From an uncultured Clostridia bacterium (GTDB lineage Bacteria > Bacillota > Clostridia > UBA1212), in NCBI GenBank assembly GCA_947304585.1, contig CAMZBI010000027.1, forward strand, positions 1 through 32,144: a DNA stretch of 32,144 bases, in the 5' to 3' direction. Made by a program: the position numbers and the translations under genes. Every line of letters starts with the position of its first letter. Positions within the stretch are counted from its first letter, which is position 1. Below, one piece after another: positions 24,081-32,144 of this stretch. Under the pieces are notes generated by a model, which saw only the letters and a program-made list of their open reading frames with translations, was not told the DNA's origin and ran no database searches.

Positions 24081-24128
24081 AAAGAAGAGTGATGTTAGGC
24101 AATTCTGCTTCACATCACTCTTTGTTTG
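24081..24128. terminator. Bidirectional terminator between convergent genes
   Basis: An 11-bp perfect stem AAGAGTGATGT / ACATCACTCTT (24085-24095 / 24112-24122) with a 16-base loop, preceded by AAAAAG and followed by TGTTTGTG. It serves the + strand oxidoreductase unit and the minus-strand lipoprotein that ends at 24183. Confidence 0.78.
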
Positions 24129-24182
24129 TGTAGAGACGAAACGTAATAATATTCTATTTGCCCACCGTTTTTACGTCTAAGA

Positions 24183-26960
24183 TCACCGGGTTCGTTCCTT
24201 TTTCATCTTCACCGTTATCACTGCAATACCCACAAAAGAAATCAGCAGCACCGCACACGCTGCTGCGATTAGGATCTTATAGACAACAGGCATTTTCCAA
24301 CCGGTAGATACGGAAGGTCCAGGATCCGGCGACGTTTCTTCGTTGTCCAAAGATTTGAACCCGCATTCTGTGCAGTAACCGCCTGCGAAGGAGTGGGTCG
24401 CTTTTTCGGTGGTCTCGCCGCATTCGCATTGCCGCCAATGCCCCTCTTCGTCATAAACTGTTTTGTAGTCGTGAACGTGGGGCGGTTCCGGTTTCGGAAC
24501 CACTTCTGTTACAGAAAAGCCGCAAACTGTACAGTTTCTTTGCCTTAGGCCTTCGTTTGTTTCGGTTGGCTCGGTTGTGATCACCCACGCTGAAAACGTG
24601 TGGTCTTCAGTATCAAGACGTGTTCCGCAGGCGCAGAGCGTAAAGTGTGTCGATTCGTCAAAGGAGAGGGGGCCGCCTTCGTGGTTGGTTTCGTCGATTG
24701 GCGTTTTTACAGAAGATTCAGGCAAAACAAGGCCGTTTAGATCAAACATCGATCCGCAGACGGAACACTCCAGATGTTCTGCGACTCCTTCGGATACACA
24801 GGTGGCGGCATGCCCCGGAACCGTGATGATCCTGTGGCCGTCTTCGCCGATCTCAATTCGTTCCGTGGTGCCGCAGGTCCTGCATTTCCTGACGTACACG
24901 CCAATGTCCGTACAGGTCGGCGTCTGTTCCATAAGCCAGTCGCTGAAATCGTGGCCGGGATTGGCGGTCTTGAAGGTCACGGTGAGGTCATTGCCTCTTC
25001 TAACGTAAGATGCCGCCGTGCCGTTTACAAAAACCATTGTATTTTCGGCAAAAACGTATCCCTTATCGGCTTTGACGTTTATCGTGTAATCAGTGGTGCC
25101 GCTGCAATCTGAGGGGCCTGAATTGTTAACGATTACCGAGTCGATGCTCATGTGCCTGATGCCGCGGAGCCCAAATTCTGATCCGGAAGTAACGTTTACG
25201 ACACTGATAACGTTGGACTCCGACATGATGGCGGCTTTAACGGTCACAGATCCGTCGACTGCCTGCTTTGTGCAGCCGATGATGCCTTCTCCGTTGACTT
25301 CTGTCTCATTTGGATCCACGTAGTATTTTCCGCAAGGAAATTCCGCTTCGACAACATACAATTCGGAGGGAAGTATCTTTTTGGAGAAGATATCTTCGAT
25401 ATTGCCCGGATCTGCGGACCATTTGCCGTCGAAGGTGCGGCTGACGCTGTAGGTTGTTTCGCCGGCGGTAATGCGGAATTTTGCGTTCAGCCTGTTCTCC
25501 TCACCGCGAAGGATCAGGATATTCAAAAGGACGTCGCCAATGGTTTTATCCGGCGTGAACTCAGGGAAAGATAGGGAGGCGGAGGCCTTTTCGTAGCAGT
25601 ATATCCTCATTTTGGCGGATAATGCGGAACCGTTAAAAGATGTTTCTAAGGTCTGACCGCCGGGATGGGTAAGCAGTGTTTCTTCCGTAAAACTGCAGGA
25701 GGAAGACGGGGAAACAGTGATCTCAAGGACGTACCAGCCGTTTTTTGCCTTGGCGGAGGGCGAAAGGGGCTCACCGTCTGAGAGCTCGTAGCCCTCGTAC
25801 CAGCGGTAGGAGAGGATCGAGACCTTGCCGGTTAGACCGGAGGCAATCTTAGCGCTTCCAAGGGTATTTCCTGCAGTCAGAACGGGCATGTCAAGGGGCA
25901 CCTCCCGGATCTCCTCAAGGCTGTTGCGGACAGTCTTTATATAGCCGCATCCGGTGCAGGTGAAGACCGTCATATCATCAAAGACGGTTCCGCTGTCAAA
26001 AATGTGGGGATTATTGGCAATGATCTTGCCGCAGAGCCCACAATAAGCCCGGTGGCAGTCTCTGTCTGATGCAGAAAGCCTGTACTCCTCCGGGTGGTCG
26101 CAGGGGATCTCGAAACAGGGGCTTACCACAAGGACCCCGGAGCCTGTTGCCTCAAAATCCGCAGGCTGTCCGTTAAGTGTAACAACGGTATCGTCGCCAA
26201 TGACGAAGCCGTCCTTGAGCGTCACCGATATAAACGCCTTGTAGTTTCCGGGAGTGAAGGTGAAACTGTCTTCCTGCCCGGCAGAATTACGGGCCCAGAC
26301 GGAGGACAGGGACTTTACGTAGGGCGAGTCTGTTTTAAACGTGGCAGAACCGCCTGCCTTTCCGGGAGAGGGCGAACCTTTTATTTCAAGCGAGGGGATC
26401 TCGGTTTTGTCGCTGAAAGTAAAACAGAGAGCGTTCTCCGCATATTCCACAACAGAATAGGTTCCGTCTGCGGTCTGCTCAACGGCCCTGAAAACGAGAC
26501 TGTATGTGGTGCCTTGAGACCAGATATGACTTTCGGCAAGACCGTAGACGGAGAAACGGTCGGAATCCACAGCCACCCAGTCGGTCTTTTGCGCATATTT
26601 TCCGTTATTTTCCAGAGAAAAGAGTTTTGCGTACCTCCCTGCGATCACACCGGAAGGACCGTTTTCGCTTAGAGAATCGTCTGACGAGCCGTCGAAACAC
26701 GGTTCGAAAATATAATTTGCGAAGAGGTTTTCAATGTCGAATACGGTTTTCGGGTCCGCTGAGCCGTCATCCCAGGCAAGTCTGCCCCGGGAAATGCTTT
26801 TAAGGTAAATCGGCTCAAGGGCGCCGTCTTGGCTATTATCTGATCCGGCTGATCCGCTTTGAGAGGCCAAAAACCCCTCCGAAAAGCCCGGAAGACAAGA
26901 GGAGAGCAGCACTGATACCGCAACAAGTGATATTATCAATGCAATGAAAGCTTTTTTCAT
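24183..26960 (-). CDS. Large CxxCG-rich lipoprotein with C-terminal membrane anchor
   Basis: The 925-residue protein has a lipoprotein signal (MKKAFIALI... with lipobox LLSSC) and an S/G/D-rich linker. Several beta domains follow, one with the SFTFTPGNYKAFISVTLKDGF pattern, recurring later as TTDYTINVKADKGYVF. CxxCG-type zinc-ribbon-like units are scattered near residues 307, 337, 694, 733, 812 and 864 (CGLCG, CTGCG, CRTCG, CSVCG, CTVCG, CTECG), each with nearby His (for example HDFSDW, HTFSAW, HVHDY, HSFAGG). A hydrophobic helix at about residues 890-912 and a KMKKERTR tail end it. It would be anchored at both ends. Such proteins are common in gut Clostridia; the function is not known. The ATG at 26960 has GGAGG upstream; a longer frame to 27008 is rejected. 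Confidence 0.82.
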   Translation of the reverse strand: MKKAFIALIISLVAVSVLLSSCLPGFSEGFLASQSGSAGSDNSQDGALEPIYLKSISRGRLAWDDGSADPKTVFDIENLFANYIFEPCFDGSSDDSLSENGPSGVIAGRYAKLFSLENNGKYAQKTDWVAVDSDRFSVYGLAESHIWSQGTTYSLVFRAVEQTADGTYSVVEYAENALCFTFSDKTEIPSLEIKGSPSPGKAGGSATFKTDSPYVKSLSSVWARNSAGQEDSFTFTPGNYKAFISVTLKDGFVIGDDTVVTLNGQPADFEATGSGVLVVSPCFEIPCDHPEEYRLSASDRDCHRAYCGLCGKIIANNPHIFDSGTVFDDMTVFTCTGCGYIKTVRNSLEEIREVPLDMPVLTAGNTLGSAKIASGLTGKVSILSYRWYEGYELSDGEPLSPSAKAKNGWYVLEITVSPSSSCSFTEETLLTHPGGQTLETSFNGSALSAKMRIYCYEKASASLSFPEFTPDKTIGDVLLNILILRGEENRLNAKFRITAGETTYSVSRTFDGKWSADPGNIEDIFSKKILPSELYVVEAEFPCGKYYVDPNETEVNGEGIIGCTKQAVDGSVTVKAAIMSESNVISVVNVTSGSEFGLRGIRHMSIDSVIVNNSGPSDCSGTTDYTINVKADKGYVFAENTMVFVNGTAASYVRRGNDLTVTFKTANPGHDFSDWLMEQTPTCTDIGVYVRKCRTCGTTERIEIGEDGHRIITVPGHAATCVSEGVAEHLECSVCGSMFDLNGLVLPESSVKTPIDETNHEGGPLSFDESTHFTLCACGTRLDTEDHTFSAWVITTEPTETNEGLRQRNCTVCGFSVTEVVPKPEPPHVHDYKTVYDEEGHWRQCECGETTEKATHSFAGGYCTECGFKSLDNEETSPDPGPSVSTGWKMPVVYKILIAAACAVLLISFVGIAVITVKMKKERTR

Positions 26961-27128
26961 TTTTCCTCCCGAAGATCTGTCCGGTGGCGGGATCCTGTAA
27001 GATGCCAAACCGCTATAATCAAAACCGCATTTGAATTATAAATCATTGGCGGTGGACTAATCAATACGTGCCGAAGGCCCCGGCATTGGCGGGTCATGCG
27101 ACATAGAAATAACTTTGCATCAAAAAGC

Positions 27129-27168
27129 CAAAATTTTCCATTTTATTTCAATGAAAATTTTGTATAAT
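27129..27168 (+). promoter_or_regulatory. ABC-transporter promoter with operator-like inverted repeat
   Basis: TATAAT stands at 27163-27168, 29 bases before the start codon. Immediately upstream is a perfect 10-bp inverted repeat, CAAAATTTTC (27129-27138) and GAAAATTTTG (27153-27162), 14 bases apart. The repeat covers the -35 and spacer region, and no good -35 hexamer is visible. This suggests a binding site for a dimeric regulator controlling the transporter. The rest of 26961-27197 is AT-rich with three ATTGGCG words and no gene. Confidence 0.6.
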
Positions 27169-27197
27169 TTCAAAGATTATGGCCGGAGGTATTGGCG

Positions 27198-30100
27198 ATG
27201 CTCGAACTTATAAACATATGCAAGAATTACAAAGTGGGTGACCGGGTCACCGAAGCACTCAAAAATATAAACATTTCTTTTGGCGAAAGCGAATTTGTGT
27301 CCGTTCTCGGGCCTTCGGGCTGCGGAAAAACGACGCTTCTGAATATCATCGGCGGCCTTGACGCCTACACCTCGGGCGATCTGCTGATCCGTGGCGTTTC
27401 CACCAAAAAATACAGGGGCAGGGACTGGGACACCTACCGGAACCATTCGGTTGGTTTTGTGTTCCAGAGCTACAACCTGATACCTCACCAGACGGTTTTT
27501 GCCAACGTGGAGCTGGCCCTTACTCTTGCAGGCGTGTCAAGGGCTGAGAGAAAGAGGAGAGTGCTGGAGGCGCTGGACAAGGTCGGGCTGTCTGATCAGA
27601 TCCACAAGAAGCCTAACCAGATGTCCGGCGGACAGATGCAGAGGGTGGCCATTGCAAGAGCCATCGTCAACGACCCTGAGATCCTTCTTGCTGACGAGCC
27701 CACCGGCGCCCTTGACAGCAAGACCAGCGTGCAGATCATGGAGATACTCAAGGAGATATCCAAAGAGCGTCTGATCATCATGGTCACCCACAACCCTGAG
27801 CTTGCGGAGACCTACTCAACAAGGATCGTCAGGCTCAAGGACGGCGAGGTGATATCTGACAGCGATGCGGTGCAAACTGTCCCGGACGCACCGATCAAGG
27901 AGGGCGAAAACTCTGAGGATATTTCCTCCTTTGACGCTGAGCACGAGACACTTGCCAATGCCGGCGAGGCACAGCCTCAGATCCCTGAATCTGAAATAAA
28001 GGCAGAGGAAGATTCCGCATACCCCCTTGGCGGAAGCGATTATTACGAAAAAGAGGCAATTTTAAAGTTCAGAAAACTCAGGTCCGGCGCCGATCGGGAA
28101 ACTGTCAGCGATCCGGAAGAAGCTAAGGACACACCTGACGATACCGGGGAGGTCCTGCAGTCTGAAGCTTCCGGAGAGGCGGAAGCTGCATTTGAAAACA
28201 CCCCGGATGCAGCACCTGAAGCAAATGAAGAAGTAAAGGAAGCCGCTCCTCAGGAAACTATTGGCGATGAGCCCGAAAAGGCCGAAACGGTCGCAAAAGA
28301 AGAGGAAAATGCAGCGAAAAATACCGCGGGCACCAAAGCATCCAAGGGCCGCAAAAAGAAGACATCCATGTCTTTCTTTACCGCGCTGTCCCTCTCATTT
28401 AAGAACCTGCTCACGAAAAAGGGCAGGACGTTTATCACCGCTTTTGCCGGAAGTATAGGCATAATCGGTATCGCCCTGATACTTGCTATCTCCACCGGCG
28501 TCCAGAATTATATTGACGACGTCCAGCGTGATACACTCTCTTCATACCCGATCACCATTGAGGAGGAGCACAAGGATCTTTCGTCCATCCTCGGCATTGC
28601 CAGGCAGAAGCAGGAGGAGCGGGCCCGGGAGGAGAAGGCGGAAAACACCGCTTATTCAAATTCAAGAGCCTACGATATGTTCAACGCCTTTTTTGCCGAT
28701 TCCGCAAAGACGAACAACCTGAAGGACTTCAAAGCATGGCTTGACGGGGAGATCGCCTCGGAGGATTCAGAGTCCAAGATCGGCGAATACATAACTACTG
28801 TCCATTACGGCTACGGGGTCAAGATCAACACGTACGTGAAGGACAGCGAAACCGGTAACTACCTTGGCACTGCGTTCATGGACATTCTCACCGGCACGGG
28901 AGCGGGGGAAGGCCTTGGCTTTATGAGTTCGGCTCTGTCCTCATCGAGTTTCTCCTATGACCTCTGGGACGAGCTCATCCCGGGTAAGGACGGGGCGCCC
29001 ATCTCAGACCTCATCAAGGACCAGTACGACCTTATTTACGGCAGCTGGCCCGAGAGCAAAGAGGACGTGCTTCTCCTGGTTGACGCCAATAACGAGATGC
29101 CGGATATGGCCTTTTATACCCTTGGCATCATGAGCAGAGAGGACCTTTCCCTTGCGGTCATGTCAGCAATGTCCGGGAAGGAAGTGGAGTTCAAGGAGCA
29201 CTCTGTAAAATTCGAAGATCTTGACAAGATCGACCTGAAGCTGGTGCTCAGCGCAGACCTTTACACAGACCCGGACGGTGACGGCATCTTTACCGACGCT
29301 TCCTCCGACAACGGACTTCTGCAGCTTATCGTCTCGAACAGCCTGTCTCTTCACATATGCGGGGTCATAAGAGCTAATCCCGACGCCACGGCAACATCAA
29401 TCACCGCCAATGCCACCTTCTGCTACACGAACCTTCTCACGGAATATATAATCGAGAAGACAGGGGAAGCGGCTTCCGTAAAGAGACTTTTGGAGTCGGA
29501 GGACGAAAACGTTGATGTGTTCAACGGACTTCCCTATTTTATCGACATTTCCGGGATCACAGATCAGGACAGGATCGACGGGTTCAGAAATCTTACCGAA
29601 ACGCTTTCCAACGCAGAGAAGGCTGAGGCTCTTAAGAAGATCATATCAACTCCCGACGAGGAATATATTAACAAGACCATAGAGACCTTCCTCTCCGCTG
29701 ACACCAGGGAACAGATGGAGGAACTGATCGCCAAAACTTACGGAGCATCAGCGGACGCGATAAGGCAGTATCTGGAGGCCTATTCCGACGAGGAACTTGC
29801 AAAGATGATCCGCGAGACAGCGGAAAAGACTATAAGAGAGAAATATGCGGCGGAGGCAGAGGAAAAGATCAATGAAATAGTTGAGACGCCCTCGGAATTT
29901 GAACTGCTGGCGCTTAAAATGTATATCTCCGGCCAGTTTGAGACCGATCAGGCAAAGAAGGGTTTTGTCGCCATGTACTGGGACAGCCTTGGCGTTATGA
30001 CGGTGCAGGAGGCTTACGTCTATCTCGCGTCCCTTCCGGGAGACAGCTTTGAGGCGCTTTTCGACCGCACCGTGGAGCAGGCGGCCGTTAAGATGTATGC

Positions 30101-30851
30101 GGAAAACGCCGCTCAGGATCCGGACCGTGTAAACACGAAACTTGCGGCGGCTTTTGACGAGTACGTCGCTAATGCGGACGACGAGACAGCCGTAAAGGGC
30201 TACAACATCGTTGTGATCAACAAGGTCTCCGAAAACAGCTTCCAGGACAACAAGAAGATGCTGGGGATCCTTGACCTGGCATCGCCCCAGACCATAAGCA
30301 TCTATCCTGAGACCTTCGAGAACAAGGAGAAGATTGCGGCCATAATAACAGACTACAACGACTCGAAAGAGGCGGAAGAGGACAGAATCTACTACACCGA
30401 TTACGTTGCCGTTCTTATGTCGGGTATTACGACCATAATCAACGCAATATCCTACGTGCTGATCGCTTTTGTTGCGGTATCCCTGGTAGTGTCCTCAATC
30501 ATGATAGGCATCATCACCTACGTGTCCGTTCTAGAAAGGACCAAGGAGATCGGCATACTCCGGTCCATCGGCGCCTCAAAGAAAGACATTGCGAGGGTGT
30601 TTACAGCGGAGACTCTTATCATAGGGTTTGCTTCGGGACTGATAGGCATTGGCGCTTCCTTCCTGTTCTGCTTCCCCATCAACGCCATCGTTCACTTTTT
30701 CACCAAGATCGATACCATCAATGCGGTCATTCCCATTTATGCGGCGGGCATCCTGGTGGCCATAAGCATGCTGCTGACGTTCCTTGCGGGACTTATTCCA
30801 TCGATCATAGCGTCAAGAAAGAATCCGGTGGAAGCATTGAGGACAGAGTGA
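27198..30851 (+). CDS. MacB-like ABC transporter, fused ATPase and permease
   Basis: The 1217-residue protein joins an ABC ATPase (Walker [10 protein letters not shown] at residues 38-46, signature [14 protein letters not shown] near 142, Walker [15 protein letters not shown]-loop MVTHNPE) to an acidic, probably disordered linker (about 230-385). An FtsX/MacB permease follows, with TM1 at about 411-435, a very large extracytoplasmic domain (about 440-1070), and three TM segments at the C terminus with the [19 protein letters not shown] cytoplasmic loop. Such type VII exporters act as mechanotransmitters for lipoproteins, peptides or antibiotics; the substrate is unknown. The TTG at 27192 is rejected: the ATG at 27198 is 8 bases after GGAGG. 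Divergent from the CxxCG lipoprotein. One polypeptide carries both halves, so it presumably homodimerises. Confidence 0.92.
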   Translation: MLELINICKNYKVGDRVTEALKNINISFGESEFVSVLGPSGCGKTTLLNIIGGLDAYTSGDLLIRGVSTKKYRGRDWDTYRNHSVGFVFQSYNLIPHQTVFANVELALTLAGVSRAERKRRVLEALDKVGLSDQIHKKPNQMSGGQMQRVAIARAIVNDPEILLADEPTGALDSKTSVQIMEILKEISKERLIIMVTHNPELAETYSTRIVRLKDGEVISDSDAVQTVPDAPIKEGENSEDISSFDAEHETLANAGEAQPQIPESEIKAEEDSAYPLGGSDYYEKEAILKFRKLRSGADRETVSDPEEAKDTPDDTGEVLQSEASGEAEAAFENTPDAAPEANEEVKEAAPQETIGDEPEKAETVAKEEENAAKNTAGTKASKGRKKKTSMSFFTALSLSFKNLLTKKGRTFITAFAGSIGIIGIALILAISTGVQNYIDDVQRDTLSSYPITIEEEHKDLSSILGIARQKQEERAREEKAENTAYSNSRAYDMFNAFFADSAKTNNLKDFKAWLDGEIASEDSESKIGEYITTVHYGYGVKINTYVKDSETGNYLGTAFMDILTGTGAGEGLGFMSSALSSSSFSYDLWDELIPGKDGAPISDLIKDQYDLIYGSWPESKEDVLLLVDANNEMPDMAFYTLGIMSREDLSLAVMSAMSGKEVEFKEHSVKFEDLDKIDLKLVLSADLYTDPDGDGIFTDASSDNGLLQLIVSNSLSLHICGVIRANPDATATSITANATFCYTNLLTEYIIEKTGEAASVKRLLESEDENVDVFNGLPYFIDISGITDQDRIDGFRNLTETLSNAEKAEALKKIISTPDEEYINKTIETFLSADTREQMEELIAKTYGASADAIRQYLEAYSDEELAKMIRETAEKTIREKYAAEAEEKINEIVETPSEFELLALKMYISGQFETDQAKKGFVAMYWDSLGVMTVQEAYVYLASLPGDSFEALFDRTVEQAAVKMYAENAAQDPDRVNTKLAAAFDEYVANADDETAVKGYNIVVINKVSENSFQDNKKMLGILDLASPQTISIYPETFENKEKIAAIITDYNDSKEAEEDRIYYTDYVAVLMSGITTIINAISYVLIAFVAVSLVVSSIMIGIITYVSVLERTKEIGILRSIGASKKDIARVFTAETLIIGFASGLIGIGASFLFCFPINAIVHFFTKIDTINAVIPIYAAGILVAISMLLTFLAGLIPSIIASRKNPVEALRTE

Positions 30852-30923
30852 CACAGCGGACCGTTAATTGATTGCCCAACAAATGATTATTCCTATTTTT
30901 AGGTTTTTTGAAAGGAGTTTCAC

Positions 30924-31886
30924 ATGGATTGGCTGATAGAAGATCTGAACAAACTGGCGGAGAGGGCGGGAATCGACTCCCTCATCAAGACCGGGGAGGC
31001 TGCGATAGACCTTCAGATAGAAAATGTTTTACGGATACTCGGCGCAAAAACCGCGGGCCTGGACAGTTTTTTCAGCGCTATTTTTGTGGCGGGCCCCTCT
31101 GCCAGCGGAAAGACCACCTTTTCAAACAGGCTTGCGGCGAAGATCAGAAGTACGGGCGTTTCCGTGAACGTTATTTCTCTTGACGACTTCTACCACAACA
31201 AAGCCCACACAATAGCAAGACAGAAAAAACTGGGCCTCATTCCGGCCGACGCGGAAGAGGGGGATTACGAGGGTGTGGACGCTTTTGACATCAGCTTGTT
31301 TAAAAACATACTGAACCGCTTCAAGTCGGGGGAACCGACAAGACTGCCCAGGTTTGACTTCCTTGACGGGAAAAGACACGAAAGCGACCGGGTCATCAAG
31401 AGGAAGGGCAAGGATCTTCTGATCATCGAAGGCATCCAGGGTCTGAACCCGAAGGTCTTCGGCGGTTTCAGTGCGGATTTCAAGTTCAAGATCTACATCT
31501 GCCCGTTCAATTCCTACACGTCAAAAAAGACTGCAAAGCTCAGGATCACGCCCCAGATGATCCGATTCATGAGACGTCTCAACAGGGATATGGTTACAAG
31601 AGGAGCCTCGATAAAAAAGACCTGTTCCATGTGGCCCTCGGTGCGGAACGGCGAGGAAAAGTACATCAAACCCGCCAAGAAATACGCGGACTTCTTCATA
31701 AACACGTCATACTCCTATGAGCCCTTTTATCTCTGCGGAAGGATGCTCAAGTTTGCAAAGGATCTCACGCCCGAGGAGATTGAGTTGGTTAAGGTTCATC
31801 TAAATCTGGATGCTGCCGGAATGTTTTACGAATTCAGACAGTATGAAATTCCCGACGATTCGATATTCAAGGAGTTTTTCTTTTAG
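30924..31886 (+). CDS. Uridine kinase-like P-loop kinase
   Basis: The 320-residue protein of the phosphoribulokinase/uridine kinase family has an N-terminal helical extension of about 50 residues, then Walker A GPSASGKTTFS near residue 56, ISLDDFYHNK near residue 86, the substrate region DFLDGKRH, and the strand LLIIEGIQGLNP. It probably phosphorylates uridine/cytidine or a related nucleoside. It resembles the kinase half of the Firmicutes nucleoside kinases that carry an extra N-terminal TGS/threonyl-tRNA-synthetase-like part, which is missing or reduced here. The ATG at 30924 follows AAAGGAG. The 72-base gap after the ABC transporter holds no terminator, so read-through from it is possible. 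Confidence 0.85.
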   Translation: MDWLIEDLNKLAERAGIDSLIKTGEAAIDLQIENVLRILGAKTAGLDSFFSAIFVAGPSASGKTTFSNRLAAKIRSTGVSVNVISLDDFYHNKAHTIARQKKLGLIPADAEEGDYEGVDAFDISLFKNILNRFKSGEPTRLPRFDFLDGKRHESDRVIKRKGKDLLIIEGIQGLNPKVFGGFSADFKFKIYICPFNSYTSKKTAKLRITPQMIRFMRRLNRDMVTRGASIKKTCSMWPSVRNGEEKYIKPAKKYADFFINTSYSYEPFYLCGRMLKFAKDLTPEEIELVKVHLNLDAAGMFYEFRQYEIPDDSIFKEFFF

Positions 31887-31917
31887 ACGAAATGTCGCCA
31901 ATATGAACATTTAGTAT

Positions 31918-31971
31918 GACGTCGCTTAAAGAATTGCCCGCAGCGATCCTGCGGAGATAGATCCCGGCGTC
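31918..31971 (+). other. Possible structured RNA element
   Basis: GACGTC (31918-31923) can pair with GGCGTC (31966-31971, one G-U), enclosing a perfect 6-bp hairpin CCGCAG / CTGCGG (31938-31943 / 31949-31954). The terminator at 31986 follows closely. The layout of a folded element plus terminator could be a 3' UTR structure or a small RNA. I cannot match it to a known riboswitch. The stems are short, so chance is possible. Confidence 0.3.
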
Positions 31972-31985
31972 TCACAATCACAAAG

Positions 31986-32022
31986 CAGCCTCGAGATCAA
32001 AGTCCCGGGGCTGTTGTTTTTT
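31986..32022 (+). terminator. Rho-independent terminator
   Basis: CAGCCTCG (31986-31993) pairs with CGGGGCTG (32006-32013; one G-U), with a 12-base loop, followed by TTGTTTTTT. It lies 100 bases beyond the uridine-kinase-like stop, with the possible structured element between. Confidence 0.8.
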
Positions 32023-32062
32023 GAGAAACATCTAAAAATTGAAATTGTAAAACGGGGATCCT

Positions 32063-32092
32063 TTGGCGAGTCCGAAACAGTGTTTGTATTAT
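32063..32092 (+). promoter_or_regulatory. Possible promoter of a gene beyond the window
   Basis: TTGGCG (32063-32068), 18 bases, TATTAT (32087-32092) in an AT-rich end region with no coding frame to 32144. The -35 is poor, so this is tentative. Confidence 0.3.
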
Positions 32093-32144
32093 AACCTAAA
32101 CTTTTCTACTAACATACTAACCTGAAATTATACTAATTTTGATA

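Larger units (their letters stand above)
1554..31902. repeat. Dispersed over-represented word ATTGGCG (often CATTGGCG)
   Basis: By eye I count 37 copies on the two strands. Forward copies start at 1554, 3111, 5274, 8246, 8903, 10710, 13252, 13447, 14733, 17176, 17803, 19038, 20951, 22240, 24697, 24960, 27045, 27085, 27191, 28260 and 30648. Reverse copies (CGCCAAT) start at 2468, 2578, 7104, 9388, 10474, 12061, 12187, 17646, 19158, 24433, 24899, 25535, 26195, 29084, 29405 and 31896. Random expectation for a 7-mer here is about four. Twenty-four are preceded by C. Copies lie in different codon frames (Ile-Gly, Ala-Asn, Ala-Leu-Ala, Ala-Pro-Met) and between genes. Confidence 0.75.

Noticed and set aside
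31918..32022. Known riboswitch class
   Set aside because: I compared it mentally with fluoride, ZTP, guanidine, preQ1 and manganese patterns; no diagnostic conserved bases are present.

Overview
The window reads as chromosomal DNA of an uncultured member of the Bacillota, probably class Clostridia and probably host-associated. The reasons are strong GGAGG-type ribosome binding sites before nearly every gene, roughly balanced base composition, a MacB-like ABC transporter fused into one long protein, lipoproteins with CxxCG repeats, and a Pro/Thr/Glu-rich surface protein with a GCGG-hydrophobic-RKKR tail. No phage, transposase, integrase or CRISPR array is visible. The species cannot be named from the sequence.

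Layout. (1) 73-6394, + strand: one transcription unit starting at a good sigma-A-type promoter. It holds rfbF, rfbG and rfbH (CDP-glucose to a CDP-3,6-dideoxyhexose precursor for a surface glycan), then dapB (diaminopimelate/lysine synthesis), a secreted tail-anchored protein and an SPFH/prohibitin-like membrane protein, and it ends at a clear terminator. (2) 6393-9735, +: uxaC, eda and kdgK, the two ends of hexuronate catabolism. The reductase and dehydratase steps between them are absent. (3) 9752-12148, -: a phosphoribosyltransferase followed by aspS. (4) 12149-12744: an unusual 600-base noncoding region made of GC-rich mini-hairpins and AGTGANN heptamers. (5) 12745-18938: an alpha/beta hydrolase (+) converging on a minus-strand block: a sialate-O-acetylesterase-like protein, an unrecognised 349-residue protein, tRNA-Pro(CGG) with its own promoter and terminator, a GH2 beta-mannosidase-like protein that seems to lack both catalytic carboxylates, and a PHP-family histidinol phosphatase. 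(6) 19009-23949: an iron-alcohol-dehydrogenase relative (+), a TIM-barrel lipoprotein (-), and a sugar isomerase/epimerase plus Gfo/Idh/MocA oxidoreductase pair (+). (7) 24183-31886: a 925-residue CxxCG-rich lipoprotein (-), divergent from a 1217-residue ABC transporter (+), then a uridine-kinase-like protein (+). The right end holds a terminator and perhaps the promoter of a gene outside the window.

The common theme is carbohydrate handling: surface glycan synthesis, uronate breakdown, esterases and glycosidase-like proteins, and sugar isomerisation/oxidation. Housekeeping genes (aspS, tRNA-Pro, dapB, hisK-like) are interleaved.

Two non-gene signals stand out. The word ATTGGCG occurs 37 times by my count on the two strands, about nine times the random expectation, in several reading frames and between genes; 24 of these are CATTGGCG. 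It looks like a genome-wide functional word. Second, three intergenic regions share a composite repeat of a heptamer array plus hairpins whose stems vary in sequence while staying paired.
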